From contig DASYDW010000129.1 of the NCBI GenBank assembly GCA_036499395.1, positions 1 through 64,000 of the forward strand: 64,000 nucleotides of DNA. The letters are read 5' to 3'. Shown one piece after another: positions 53,317 to 62,641 of the stretch (positions are counted from its first letter, which is position 1; each line of letters starts with the position of its first letter). Under the pieces are notes generated by a model. That model saw only the letters and a list, made by a program, of their open reading frames with translations, did not search any database and was not told the origin of the DNA. This stretch comes from Pirellulales bacterium. Its GTDB lineage: Bacteria; Planctomycetota; Planctomycetia; Pirellulales; JACPPG01. The position numbers were made by a program, and so were the translations under genes.

Positions 53317-53775
53317 ATGTCCGGCAGCATGAGCTCGGAAAATCGTGCCGAGCCGAACCTGACGCCGATTCTGGACATGGTGTTCCAGTTGATCACCTTT
53401 TTCATGTTGGTGGTCAATTTCAAGTCGGCCAGCGTCGACCTGAACCTCGAGCTGCCGGTGATCGGCTCGGCCATGCCATCCGAGAGCGACGACAGTGACG
53501 TGATGGTATTGAACATCGACAAGGAAGGCCGGTTGCGCGTCTACGGCGAAGAGAAGAACGTCGACGCTTACGTCGCGCAGGAAGCCCAACTCTCCCTGCG
53601 CAAAGCAAGGCAAACCGATCCCGAGCTGGAGCCCGGAGGCGAACTACCGCGCACGGTCGTGATCCGCGCCGACAAGTCCACGCCGTTCAAACTCTTGAAC
53701 AACGTGATTCGCACCTGCCAATCGCAAGGCTTTCGCAAGTTCCAATACCGCGCCATGACTGCCGGAGAGACCTGA
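53317..53775 (+). CDS. ExbD/TolR family biopolymer transport protein, first copy
   Basis: The 152-residue product has a short cytoplasmic N terminus, one membrane helix with the proton-carrying Asp20 in LTPILDMVFQLITFFMLVV, and a periplasmic domain (VMVLNIDKEGRLRVYGEEKN, TVVIRADKSTPFKLLNNVI). It is the stator-rotor partner of the ExbB protein, whose gene ends 122 bp upstream. The second ExbD gene starts one base after its stop codon. Confidence 0.93.
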   Translation: MSGSMSSENRAEPNLTPILDMVFQLITFFMLVVNFKSASVDLNLELPVIGSAMPSESDDSDVMVLNIDKEGRLRVYGEEKNVDAYVAQEAQLSLRKARQTDPELEPGGELPRTVVIRADKSTPFKLLNNVIRTCQSQGFRKFQYRAMTAGET

Positions 53776-53776
53776 C

Positions 53777-54280
53777 ATGCGGCGGCGCCGTAAGAAACAC
53801 GTGCAAGGCGAAGTCGAGCTGAATCTGGCCGCCATGTTGGACATGGCATTTCAGTTGCTGGCGTTTTTCATTCTCACGTTCAAGCCGGCCCCGACCGAAG
53901 GCTATATCGCGCTGCGGATGCCGCCGCCCGAGGCTTCGACCAAGCCCGGCGCCACGGCCTCCGAACCGAATCCCGGCGGCGCGCCGCTGGAACGACTCGA
54001 AACGCTGATGGTCACGATCAAGTCCTCGCCCGAGGGAGGCATCGGCTCGATCCAGATCGAAGAGGGCGCGGCGAGCGCGAATCTCAACGAATTCGAGCAG
54101 CAGCTCAACACGCTCCTTGGAGCGCCGGGCGCGAACTTCGAACAAGTCATCCTGCAAGTCGGCTCCGGCCTGCACTACGACAGCCTGGTGCGAATCCTCG
54201 ACATCTGCTCACGCGTCAAACTGGCCTCGGGCGAGCAACTGACAAAGCTCAGCATCACTGAACTGCCCGAAGAGGGATAG
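53777..54280 (+). CDS. ExbD/TolR family biopolymer transport protein, second copy
   Basis: The 167-residue product has a basic N terminus (MRRRRKKHVQGEVELN) and a membrane helix with Asp22 in LNLAAMLDMAFQLLAFFIL. Its periplasmic domain (LMVTIKSSPEGGIGSIQIEEG, VILQVGSGLHYDSLVRILDIC) is more divergent than in the first copy. The two ExbD proteins could form a heterodimer inside the ExbB pentamer. The gene ends just before the repeat array. Confidence 0.9.
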   Translation: MRRRRKKHVQGEVELNLAAMLDMAFQLLAFFILTFKPAPTEGYIALRMPPPEASTKPGATASEPNPGGAPLERLETLMVTIKSSPEGGIGSIQIEEGAASANLNEFEQQLNTLLGAPGANFEQVILQVGSGLHYDSLVRILDICSRVKLASGEQLTKLSITELPEEG

Positions 54281-54310
54281 CCCTGCGTTGGGTGTATGAA
54301 TTAATAGGAA

Positions 54311-54996
54311 ATTTTGCCACAGAGTTCACAGAGGGCTCAGAGAAAAATACTAGATGCAAGGTTGAGGTTGTCCGGTAGTTGCCAAAAGGCGCGACACTGT
54401 TTTCCGTGCCCGCGATCAGGCCAAACGCTCTTGTCAAAGTTTCGCCAGGCTCGTTTCTATCTCGGTGAACTCTGTGTCCTCGGTGGGTTAATTCAAACAC
54501 CAAGACGCTCAGCTACGGAGTTCACGGAGGGCTCAGAGGTATATTTGGTCTGGGATAGTCGGATGGATGTCCAGGGGCACGATGAAGTCCCCGAGCGGAT
54601 TATCGGTGCGGCGATTGAAGTTCATCGTGTTCTTGGTCCTGGCTTGCTCGGCGTGGTTTGATATTGAACTTTGGTAGCGCGCGCATGGTCGATGGAATCA
54701 AACGGGTCTCTCTGTGATCTCTGTGCCCTTTCGGCAAACAACTTGGCCACAGAGCACTCAGAGGGCACAGAGAGGGATTCGATTCCACACAGGCGCGGGG
54801 GCGTGCGATAAGCAGGGAATGTTTCGGTGTCACGAACCTTGTGAAATGATCTTTATTCCTTGTGAACTCCGGTGTCCTCGGTGGCTAATCAAGCGAGCAA
54901 CGGTTCGGCGACTGCGTACACGGAGGGGACACTGACGAAACAACGCAGTAGCTCTGAATGGCTCTCCGTGATCTCTGTGCCCTCGGTGGCTAAATC
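54311..54996. repeat. Array of four CACAGAG-type inverted-repeat units
   Basis: Four left arms of the CCACAGAGTTCACAGAGGGCTCAG type start near 54311, 54510, 54743 and 54913. Each is answered by an inverted right arm of the CTCGGTGAACTCTGTGTCCTCGGTGG type near 54459, 54705, 54858 and 54961. Spacers differ in sequence and length (about 20-165 bases). Some arms have drifted (CACGGAG). The array fills the gap between the second ExbD gene and the next gene of the group. Confidence 0.8.
54563..54661 (+). pseudogene. GxxExxY protein remnant (N-terminal 32 codons)
   Basis: The frame reads VPERIIGAAIEVHRVLGPGL, the conserved N terminus of GxxExxY proteins (PDDEXK-like fold). It breaks at a stop directly after LLGVV, where the family continues with ESVYE. 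It lies between arms of the second repeat unit. Only this fragment remains. Confidence 0.75.
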
Positions 54997-55009
54997 CGCA
55001 TAACGAATC

Positions 55010-56239
55010 ATGTCTTCGCGACGTCAACGGCGAGCTCGGACTTCGGTGTTTGCACCGTTTGCGCAGAATCTGCGCCTGATGAGCATGATCTTGATGCTGG
55101 TCGTGATCGGCATCACCGTTCATCGCAACGGCCGCTGGCGCGCGCCCGCGATGGTGGCAGGCCCGATTGCAGCAGAGAACGAGCCTGCACCGGTGGTGAA
55201 GGAAGCTAAAGAACCTGCGGCAACCGATCCGGTCGAGACTGCTGCGACCAAAGCCGAGGCCCCAGCCGCGCAACAGGCGGATCCTGACAATCCCGTCGAA
55301 GAACATGCCGGCGCCAGTGAACCGGCGCGCGACGAATCGTTACCGCCGACCGATGGCGGACTTTCGGACGAGACTGGCTCGGCGGGCCCCACGCAGGACG
55401 AAGCCGGGGCCGGTGATTCCGCCCCGCCTCGTCGCGACGATCGCGACCAGGAAGAAGCCGTGGAATTTCGCCGGCAGGCCGAGGCCATCAACGATTGGGG
55501 CCTGGCCATCCAGGGGATCGAAAATCCCGCCTATTGGCGACTGCTTTCTTGGGTTGGCAGGCAATCGCTGGCCGAACTGCAGAAGCGTGACCCGCCGGCA
55601 GCCGTCTTTCAGCAATTGCGTCAGCACCCGGGCAAATATCGCGGCAAGCTCTTGTCGCTCGAGCTCTCGGTGCGCCGCGTCGTGACGTACGACCTCGAAA
55701 AGGAAAACCCCGCCGGCGTGAAACGGCTGTATGAGCTGTGGGGCTGGCCAACCGCCGGGCGCGGCTGGTTTTATGTCGTGGTCACGCCCGAGCTGCCGCC
55801 GGGCTTTCCGATCGAAGCCGACGTCACGCAGACGGTGAAGGTCTATGGCTACTTCTTCAAGCTGCAAGGCTACCAACCGGCCAACGCCCAGCTGAATGCC
55901 GCGCCTCTGGCCGCACCGATGATCGTGGGGCGCGTCGAGTGGGTGCGAATGATCACCCCCACCAATCCGGCCGAAGTCGCGCTGTCGTATGTTGTTCTGG
56001 GCGCCGGCGGACTATTGGTACTGGGCGTGATCGGTTATTGGATCATCGCGGCACGGCGCAAGAAGGCCGTGCATCGCGCCCGAGTTAACGATTACCCGGC
56101 CATTTCGGCGCGCGGCAAAGAAGACGACGACAGCGGCGAGTTCGAGCGCAATCCGTATCGAAATGCGTACGACGACGATGACGACGAGCACGACTCGGAC
56201 CGCCCACCGCCAGGCGCCTTCGACTGGGTGCGCGATTAA
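55010..56239 (+). CDS. Membrane protein of unknown function downstream of ExbB-ExbD-ExbD
   Basis: The 409-residue product has a basic N terminus, a membrane helix (LMSMILMLVVIGITV, residues 23-37), an Ala/Glu/Pro-rich disordered stretch (50-145), a folded domain (about 150-315) and a second helix (LSYVVLGAGGLLVLGVIGYWIIA). It ends in an acidic cytoplasmic tail with an Asp run. The folded part contains HPGKYRGKLLSLELSVRRVV, which suggests a small OB-like beta domain. No function is known to me. It is on the same strand as the transport genes, so it may belong to that system, though the repeat array separates them. Its last bases overlap the convergent PEP-CTERM gene by four. Confidence 0.75.
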   Translation: MSSRRQRRARTSVFAPFAQNLRLMSMILMLVVIGITVHRNGRWRAPAMVAGPIAAENEPAPVVKEAKEPAATDPVETAATKAEAPAAQQADPDNPVEEHAGASEPARDESLPPTDGGLSDETGSAGPTQDEAGAGDSAPPRRDDRDQEEAVEFRRQAEAINDWGLAIQGIENPAYWRLLSWVGRQSLAELQKRDPPAAVFQQLRQHPGKYRGKLLSLELSVRRVVTYDLEKENPAGVKRLYELWGWPTAGRGWFYVVVTPELPPGFPIEADVTQTVKVYGYFFKLQGYQPANAQLNAAPLAAPMIVGRVEWVRMITPTNPAEVALSYVVLGAGGLLVLGVIGYWIIAARRKKAVHRARVNDYPAISARGKEDDDSGEFERNPYRNAYDDDDDEHDSDRPPPGAFDWVRD

Positions 56240-59200
56240 CCGTGCCTTGCGCGCCGCATCACGAAGATCGCGGCTGCGCCGATGACCGCTAATAGATAGG
56301 TCGCCGGTTCCGGCACTGGAGCCACGAGCGCGCTCGCGCTGTTGCCAGGATCGGTGGCCAGCCAATTCGCCGAGATCACGGCCAGGTCCTGACCGTTGAC
56401 GATACCGTCTCCATTGACATCACCTGACGGCGAGTTGGTGAGCCAGTTGCTCGAGACCATGGCCAGGTCCTGTCCGTTGACAATGCCGTCCAGGTTGATG
56501 TCGCCACTGACCGTCGGACGGGCGATCAGTTCCAGGTTGCCTGCCGAAATGACCGGTACGAGCGTCAGATGATCCCCCACGTAGAGGCCGGTAAACATCG
56601 TGAAGTTCCCCGCGTGCAACCCGAACGTCAGCGGAGTGAAGATTTCGTTCAATGTCGGCTGAAAGCCATTCATCAAATGCACGGCCAAAGTGCCGGCTAG
56701 ATTGGCGGCGTTGCTGATCGCGACCGAATCGTAGCCCGTGCCGGGCTGAGTTCCTCCCAGATCGATTTGCATCGTGGCGGAGCTTTGCTGGGTGTAATTG
56801 CCGAAGATCTGCGTCGTGCCAACCACGGTGCCGGCAGAATTCCCCGGCGCAAGCGTGCCTGTCCCGATGTTGGCCAGGTCGAAGTGGGTCGCCGGCGTGC
56901 CGAACGTGCCGACGTGCAGCATGCCTCCCTGCCAGTTGAAATTAGCAGCGAGGGCACTCGCCCCCTTGGCGATCGAAGCAGCAGTAAAGTCGCCGCCACC
57001 ATAATTGATCGTGCCGCTGGCGTTCACGCCGCCTAGGACGATCGAGTTGGCCACGATCGTATTGTCGGCATGATTGCTGATCGACAGCACACCACTTTGA
57101 ACGCCTGGTTGCGAGTCCTTCTGACCGAGCGTGACACTACCCAGATACGCGTGTACGGTCCCCCCTGACAGATCAAGCGTGCCTGTATACGTACTGTTGG
57201 TGTTCGTAATTCCGCTTCCGAGGACCAGCGTCGTGGGGCGGGCTTGCGAGCCGAGATTCAGAACCCCACCGACAGGTAACTGGATCGTGCCGTTGCCGTA
57301 ATTCAGTCCCGCCTGCAAGCTATCGGCCAAGATCGTGTTATTCTTGCCAAGCGTCAGCGTAGCGTTGCCGTTGTTGCCGACGACGATCGAACTAGCGTTG
57401 ATGTTCGTGGATTTAGCCAGAGCGACCGAGGCCGTCGCACCCGCGCCCAACTGCATCTGGTTCAAGTTCGCGTTGAAGTTGTCCATCTGCGAAACGTCGA
57501 CCGTGGCATTCGCGCCCGCGCCGACGATCATGTTGGCGGTATTCCCTGTTGTTCCGACGTTGATCGTGCCGGCGTTGCCGCCATACAGGCGTGCCAACTC
57601 GTTGCCGGGCAGGCTCGTGTCTCGCGAACCGACCGTGACGTTATTGAACCAGGCATTAACGTTCGAATTCGAGAGATCGACCGTGGCGCTGTAGGTGCTG
57701 TTGGTATTGATGACCACCTTGCCGATCGAAAGATCTGCCGGCCGTGTGTTCGAACCGATCGTGATCGTGCCTCCGGCGGCGACCGTGACGCTGGCGTTCG
57801 AATAACTGTTGCCGACCTGCATATTGTCGACCTGCAGCACGTTCAGTTTGCCGAAAGCGAGCGTGCCCGAGCCGTTGTCGCCGACAACGAGGGTCTGCGT
57901 GTCGATTATGTTCGTCGCAGGCAGTTTCAAGGTGCCGTTGCCGGACTGGCCGACGATCATTTGGCTTAAGTTCGCCGTGAAACTAGTCTGCCCACTAAGG
58001 TCGACAGTCCCTGTTCCGCTGCCACCGCCGCTGCTCTGGCCGATCGTCACCGTACCGAGCGCGCTGGGCGAGCCGACGATGGTGCCACCGGCATTGCCGC
58101 CAATCAGCGTGCCGGTTTCCGTGGCATTACCTCCGCCGGTCTTAACGCCGACCGACAAGGAACCGAGCGTGGCGTTGAACGTGGCGCCAGTCAATTTCAT
58201 GGAACCCGATTCGGACTGGTTCGACGAAACGTCGCTCGTGCCGATATTCAGACTTGCCGGTGTCGAGCCGCTCACTAGGGCTAGCGTACCGCCGGCTGGT
58301 ATATCTAGCGAACCGCTGGACTGGCGTCCGCCGATCGTAAATTCGTTGGCAGTGATCTTATTGCTCATGCCTAAATGCAGTGTGCTGACCGGTGTCTGGT
58401 TGTCGGTGCCCGTGGAGTATCCGACGCGGATCGTATTGGCATTGATCGTGTTGAACGAGCCGAGCGAAAGCGTACCCGTTGCCGAGCCACTGGCGGCTAC
58501 GCCCACATTCAGCGTAGTGAGATTGGCAAGCAGCGTGGTCTCTCCGCTGAAGTCGACGGTGCCAAAGCCGCCCCCGCCACCGGCGACCTGACCAATGGCA
58601 ATCGAGCCAAGCGCGTCAGGCGATCCGATAACGACCTTTCCGGCGTTGCCGCCGACGAGCGTTCCTGTCTCATTGCCCGTCTGGGGTCCGCTGCCACCGC
58701 CCCCTTTGATGCCGACGGACAACGCACTGAGATTCGCGTTGAACGTCCCTCCGCCCAGTTGCATCGTTCCTTGAAACGAGGTGGCCGTGGCAGCATTGCT
58801 CACGCCAACCGATAGCGCCGTGGGCGTACCGCTGAGCCCAAGAGCGAGCGTGCCGCCGATCGGCATGTCGAGCGAAGCGTTGCTTTGCTGGCCGGCGATC
58901 GTGAACTCGCTAGCGTTAATCGTGTTGCTTAAGCCCAAGTGCAGCGCACTGGGTGAAGATTGCATGTCACCGGCTGACGAATAGCCGACGCGCACCGTCG
59001 TGGCGTTGATCGTGTTGTTGGCGGGCAGAGATAGCGTGCCCGTCGCGGTTCCGCCGGCCGCCGTGCCAACGAGCAATGTCGAAACATTGGCCACCAAGCT
59101 GTTTTCGCCGCTGAGATCAACCGTGCCGAAACCGCCTCCGCCCGTGGCAACTTGCCCTACGGTGATCGTCCCTGGCGAGGCTGGCGAACCGATGATGATG

Positions 59201-60357
59201 TTGCCGGCGTTACCACCGATGAGAGTGCCGGTATCGCCACCGGTTTGCGAACCATTTCCGCCACCTGTCTTCACCCCGACCGAAAGCGCGCTGAGCGTAG
59301 CGTTAAACGTGCTGCCGGAAAGATTCGCGGTGCCTAGATAACTGGTTCCCGTGGCGGCGCCATTCTGGGCAACCGTCAGATTCGTGGGCGTGCTGGCTGA
59401 ACCAAGGTTCAACGTACCGCCCCAGGGTATGTCGAGCGTACCGCTGCTTTGGCGACCACCGATCGTTAGCTCGCTGGTCGTGATCGTATTCGTTGTGCCT
59501 AGATGCAGGGCACTTGTGCCATTGTCGTCCTGCGTCGAATAGCCAACGCGAATCGTGGTCGAGTTGATTGTATTGTTCGCGGCTAGTGATAAGGTTCCGG
59601 TTGCTGTCCCCACCTCGGCAGTCCCCAGCAAAAGACTGCTGACATTAGCTGTGAAGGTGGCCTGCTGGCTGAGATCCACCGTGCCCACGGCGCCACCACC
59701 GGTGGCGTTATGGCCGATGACAATCTTTCCCAACGTCGATGCCGAGCCAACGTTTAGTGAACCGCCCGAACCTAACGAGAGAGTCCCGATCGCGGCGTGG
59801 TTCCCTCCGAGAATCTTCTCGCCGACGGTCAACGTGCCGATGTTACCGTTCACGATTGCGCCCGTGAGATCGAGAGCAGCCGTAGCATCGGTTCCTCCTT
59901 GCACTGTCACCCGTCCGACCGAAAGATCAACGAGCGCAGTCGGGCTACCCAGGTCGAGCGTGCCGTTTTTGATCGTGACTAGCGTCGAGTCGATGACGTT
60001 CGTATTGATGTCGACGTTGCCATTGACCTGCAAGGTGTTCGTTCCAAGGTCGATCGTTTGATAATGGTTCCCCGTATTCGCGATCGACAGCCCGCCGATC
60101 GTGCGCGCCATGTCGAGCACGCTGGTCGGGCTACCTGGCAGGTTCGACGCGCCCGTATCGTTGAAGACCACCAGGTCGGTCGGCATTGGAATCGTGTTGC
60201 CGCTCCAGTTCGCGGCATTGCCCCAACTTTTATCGGCGGGACCGCCCCCGGCATCCCAAGTCACCTGCGAAGCGGCGGGCGAGGCAAATACGCTACAAGC
60301 GCCCAGCACTAACAGCACTCGTGTGGAATGATGCAATGTGCAAATCACCGAGGCCAT
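56236..60357 (-). CDS. Large repetitive PEP-CTERM surface protein with dockerin-like repeats
   Basis: The 1373-residue product has a signal peptide (residues 1-30), an autotransporter-like start (VTWDAGGGPADKSWGNAANWSG) and a beta-solenoid made of Gly/Asn/Thr-rich coils. Units of about 187 residues begin near 261, 448 and 636 (NTINxTTxRVGYS, then LHLGxxNxITxxEFTIGG), and shorter degenerate units follow. Near the C terminus are two dockerin/EF-hand-like repeats (GDINLDGIVNGQDLAMVSSNW and GDVNGDGIVNGQDLAVISANW). The sorting signal is PEPATYLLAVIGAAAIFVMRRARHG. It should be exported and processed by an exosortase; no exosortase gene is in the window. Confidence 0.9.
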   Translation of the reverse strand: MASVICTLHHSTRVLLVLGACSVFASPAASQVTWDAGGGPADKSWGNAANWSGNTIPMPTDLVVFNDTGASNLPGSPTSVLDMARTIGGLSIANTGNHYQTIDLGTNTLQVNGNVDINTNVIDSTLVTIKNGTLDLGSPTALVDLSVGRVTVQGGTDATAALDLTGAIVNGNIGTLTVGEKILGGNHAAIGTLSLGSGGSLNVGSASTLGKIVIGHNATGGGAVGTVDLSQQATFTANVSSLLLGTAEVGTATGTLSLAANNTINSTTIRVGYSTQDDNGTSALHLGTTNTITTSELTIGGRQSSGTLDIPWGGTLNLGSASTPTNLTVAQNGAATGTSYLGTANLSGSTFNATLSALSVGVKTGGGNGSQTGGDTGTLIGGNAGNIIIGSPASPGTITVGQVATGGGGFGTVDLSGENSLVANVSTLLVGTAAGGTATGTLSLPANNTINATTVRVGYSSAGDMQSSPSALHLGLSNTINASEFTIAGQQSNASLDMPIGGTLALGLSGTPTALSVGVSNAATATSFQGTMQLGGGTFNANLSALSVGIKGGGGSGPQTGNETGTLVGGNAGKVVIGSPDALGSIAIGQVAGGGGGFGTVDFSGETTLLANLTTLNVGVAASGSATGTLSLGSFNTINANTIRVGYSTGTDNQTPVSTLHLGMSNKITANEFTIGGRQSSGSLDIPAGGTLALVSGSTPASLNIGTSDVSSNQSESGSMKLTGATFNATLGSLSVGVKTGGGNATETGTLIGGNAGGTIVGSPSALGTVTIGQSSGGGSGTGTVDLSGQTSFTANLSQMIVGQSGNGTLKLPATNIIDTQTLVVGDNGSGTLAFGKLNVLQVDNMQVGNSYSNASVTVAAGGTITIGSNTRPADLSIGKVVINTNSTYSATVDLSNSNVNAWFNNVTVGSRDTSLPGNELARLYGGNAGTINVGTTGNTANMIVGAGANATVDVSQMDNFNANLNQMQLGAGATASVALAKSTNINASSIVVGNNGNATLTLGKNNTILADSLQAGLNYGNGTIQLPVGGVLNLGSQARPTTLVLGSGITNTNSTYTGTLDLSGGTVHAYLGSVTLGQKDSQPGVQSGVLSISNHADNTIVANSIVLGGVNASGTINYGGGDFTAASIAKGASALAANFNWQGGMLHVGTFGTPATHFDLANIGTGTLAPGNSAGTVVGTTQIFGNYTQQSSATMQIDLGGTQPGTGYDSVAISNAANLAGTLAVHLMNGFQPTLNEIFTPLTFGLHAGNFTMFTGLYVGDHLTLVPVISAGNLELIARPTVSGDINLDGIVNGQDLAMVSSNWLTNSPSGDVNGDGIVNGQDLAVISANWLATDPGNSASALVAPVPEPATYLLAVIGAAAIFVMRRARHG
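57900..59580 (-). repeat. Coding tandem repeats, period about 561-564 bp
   Basis: Three long units inside the PEP-CTERM gene begin at about 59577, 59016 and 58452. Each encodes the NTIN...RVGYS...GGNAG...GTVDLSG series. Boundaries are estimated from the protein pattern. Confidence 0.7.
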
Positions 60358-60759
60358 CGTCTTTGTTCCCGCAAAGAGAGAGAGTGCGCCAACAACTCAT
60401 TGCCGTCGCCAGAATAACCCCTCGAAACTAACAGAAGGCTTGAGCGGCCGCGAGCCACCCAGATGGCTGAGTAACCTGGAGAAAAGATGTAAGACCGTCT
60501 TCCGGGCTTATTTACGGAAGAGTGCAACCAGGGGGGCGGGCGTCCCGCCCGCCTCGCATCGCATCACCGCCTCCTCGTCAAGGCCCATGAAGATCGTTCC
60601 TTTGTCCAACGAATGTGCCGACTGGCTTTCATCCGTTTGCCGGATCACCCGGCGACGGCTTCAGCACGATGTCGCTGGCGTTGAATTTCTGCGCCTCTTG
60701 ACCAACCATCGCGCTGCTTCGAAATGCCAAGCAGCTCCGCTTGTCTACTGCATCAGCCG
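60358..60759. other. Intergenic region with GC-rich hairpin
   Basis: A 7-bp stem GGCGGGC/GCCCGCC around GTCCC lies at 60535-60553. It has no T-tract, so it is a hairpin rather than a standard terminator. No gene is seen. The region holds the promoter of the PEP-CTERM gene. Confidence 0.5.
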
Positions 60760-61434
60760 TCAGCGGGCAAAGACATTCCAGATCAGGTTGACCACGACCA
60801 TATAAGCGTTGTCCCAGCTATCTTCGCGAAAGAACTGGACGGGAGTCGTGGGAGAACCAACGAAGGGGCGAAGGACCCAGGCCATTTGAATGCCGACGAA
60901 CGCATATACCACCAACCACGCGCGCAGCATGAAGCGGTGCTTTTCACTGCGTGCGATCAATGGGCGGTACAACCCGCGCAGTAAACCTTGCCCAGCCAGG
61001 CTGGCAACGGCGAACATCACCGCATTAAAGAGGATGGCCGCCTGGTAACCGCTCGACGACACGTACCATAACATGGTGAACGGAGCGAGCGAGCCCAGAA
61101 TGATTGCTAGGCCGGCTTGCGCCGCTACCACCGCACGGACCGCGTCGCCGACATCGCGCCGCAAACCGAACAACGTGTTCAGAACGAAAAAGCTCGGCAA
61201 GCTGATCGTAAATGTCACGAGCAAGAGCAGCGGCACCTTCACAGCCGAATACAGAACCTGCCAGGGACGGTCGCCGCTAACACCGCCGAACGTCCCCATC
61301 ACCGCGCCATAGAACATGCCGAAGACCATTACGCATGCTAGAAGATCGCGCATCGCGAGCCATGGGCGGTCTGCGCGGGTCGTCCACGCAGCCCGTCGCA
61401 AGACGTCATCGGCACGTAACAGTAGGCCCGTCAT
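60760..61434 (-). CDS. Membrane protein, paralogue B of a tandem pair
   Basis: The 224-residue protein has about five membrane helices: LACVMVFGMFYGAVMGTF, VKVPLLLLVTFTISLPSFFVL, VAAQAGLAIILGSLAPFTML, FNAVMFAVASLAGQGLL and AWLVVYAFVGIQMAWVLRPF. It ends in FVGSPTTPVQFFREDSWDN. The same order and end motif occur in the gene 43 bp upstream, so the two arose by duplication and are co-transcribed. I recall relatives in planctomycete genomes annotated only by a misleading eukaryotic domain name. Role unknown. Confidence 0.75.
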   Translation of the reverse strand: MTGLLLRADDVLRRAAWTTRADRPWLAMRDLLACVMVFGMFYGAVMGTFGGVSGDRPWQVLYSAVKVPLLLLVTFTISLPSFFVLNTLFGLRRDVGDAVRAVVAAQAGLAIILGSLAPFTMLWYVSSSGYQAAILFNAVMFAVASLAGQGLLRGLYRPLIARSEKHRFMLRAWLVVYAFVGIQMAWVLRPFVGSPTTPVQFFREDSWDNAYMVVVNLIWNVFAR

Positions 61435-61477
61435 TTTCGCCTTTTCGAATCGCCCGATAAAATCACGGATGCCGAGC

Positions 61478-62323
61478 TTACGAGAACAGATTCAGGAACG
61501 TTTGGAAGATCGCTTCTAGGAAATTCGATTCGCGGGTGCGGAACCAGGTGAACGGTTGCGACGGGCTACCGATGAAGGGGCGCATCACCCAACCCATCTG
61601 CGCGCCCACCAATCCGAACACGATGACCCAGCAGCGAAAGACCGTCTTCACCTGCGCCGTCAGCGCGTACTCCTCTAAACGATCGAGTGCGCCTTGCTCG
61701 GGCGCGATCTCGACCGAGGCAGGTTCTTCGCCAGCAGCGGGATCCGCCGGCCGGTCTGCCGGCGCAGGTGGCAGCATAGCCCGGGCCTGCGCGATACGCG
61801 CGGCGGTATCGGCTTCTTGTTGGGCGACCGTCAACCTGTGCAACGTCTGCAGCAGAAAGCTCAGCCCCAACACGCCGGCGATCGAGAACACCAGCACATT
61901 CAAAAGCACCATAAAGGCGTAACTGGTAGTGCTGGCCGAAAAGAACGCCACGATCGGTCCTAGCGAAGCCAGCACCGCCAAGTTCACTCCCAGCGACGCG
62001 ATCAGCAGACGCAGCACCGCGGCCAGCCCCAGTCGCGAACCGACCAGCGCGTTGAACACATACAACGAGGGAAACGTGACCAATAGCGTCAGAAAGAATA
62101 GCGCCGGCACCTTCAGCATGCTCGCGAAGGTCTGAATGTAGACGGGCCCTCCGTCGCGAGCGAGAGCGAACGTCCCCATGCACGCGCCGTAGATCATCCC
62201 CAACAGCGCGATCACGACACATAGTCCGCCGATCGAGACCTCGACGCTGCCGCGTTCGAGTGCGGCTAGCCTGGTGGCATCGCCGCGCAGAATCCGATCC
62301 AGTTCACGCAACCACGTTCGCAT
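61478..62323 (-). CDS. Membrane protein, paralogue A of a tandem pair
   Basis: The 281-residue protein matches paralogue B in layout: ALLGMIYGACMGTFALA, LKVPALFFLTLLVTFPSLYVFNAL, LIASLGVNLAVLASLGPIVAFF and AQMGWVMRPFIGSPSQPFTWFRTRESNF. It carries an extra cytoplasmic-looking linker (residues 170-230; Ala/Pro/Glu-rich) between the fourth and fifth helices. It is the first gene of the pair. No reaction or transport substrate can be inferred. Confidence 0.75.
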   Translation of the reverse strand: MRTWLRELDRILRGDATRLAALERGSVEVSIGGLCVVIALLGMIYGACMGTFALARDGGPVYIQTFASMLKVPALFFLTLLVTFPSLYVFNALVGSRLGLAAVLRLLIASLGVNLAVLASLGPIVAFFSASTTSYAFMVLLNVLVFSIAGVLGLSFLLQTLHRLTVAQQEADTAARIAQARAMLPPAPADRPADPAAGEEPASVEIAPEQGALDRLEEYALTAQVKTVFRCWVIVFGLVGAQMGWVMRPFIGSPSQPFTWFRTRESNFLEAIFQTFLNLFS

Positions 62324-62641
62324 GAGAGCCCTCTCTTACCCGATGCACGAGCGTGCAAAGAACGAGATGCCGTACGACATGCAGGGGTTTTTAACCCATA
62401 TAATCTCCGACTACGACGTTCATCGTATCGATGTCATTCGGCGAAAGGAAGAAAAATCTCGGCAGTTCTGCAGCCGGGCGCGAGCGACGCGCCAAAGAAA
62501 AAAATAAGAATCAAAAGAGCCTCTGTCGTACGAACCAACGCGCGCATGCACTCGTACACGGGAGACAGCAAAGTGCGCGCTTGCTACGATATTTGGCGTG
62601 ATCATCGTTCGCGTGCTACTAAATGCTCGCCGAGAGTGTTT
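62324..62641. other. Divergent intergenic region
   Basis: This stretch lies between the divergent membrane-protein pair and the propeller gene. It contains an AT/purine-rich block at about 62440-62520 that may hold promoters. No gene is supported. Confidence 0.4.

Noticed and set aside
54311-54996. Short repeats with spacers, resembling a CRISPR array
   Set aside because: The repeats alternate in orientation, vary in sequence and have spacers of very unequal length. No cas gene is near.
57809-58591. 260-codon plus-strand frame opposite the PEP-CTERM repeats
   Set aside because: The apparent repeats in it simply mirror the coding repeats of the minus-strand gene.
60535-60553. GC-rich hairpin as terminator
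   Set aside because: Neither strand has a T-tract after the stem, so I list it only as a hairpin.
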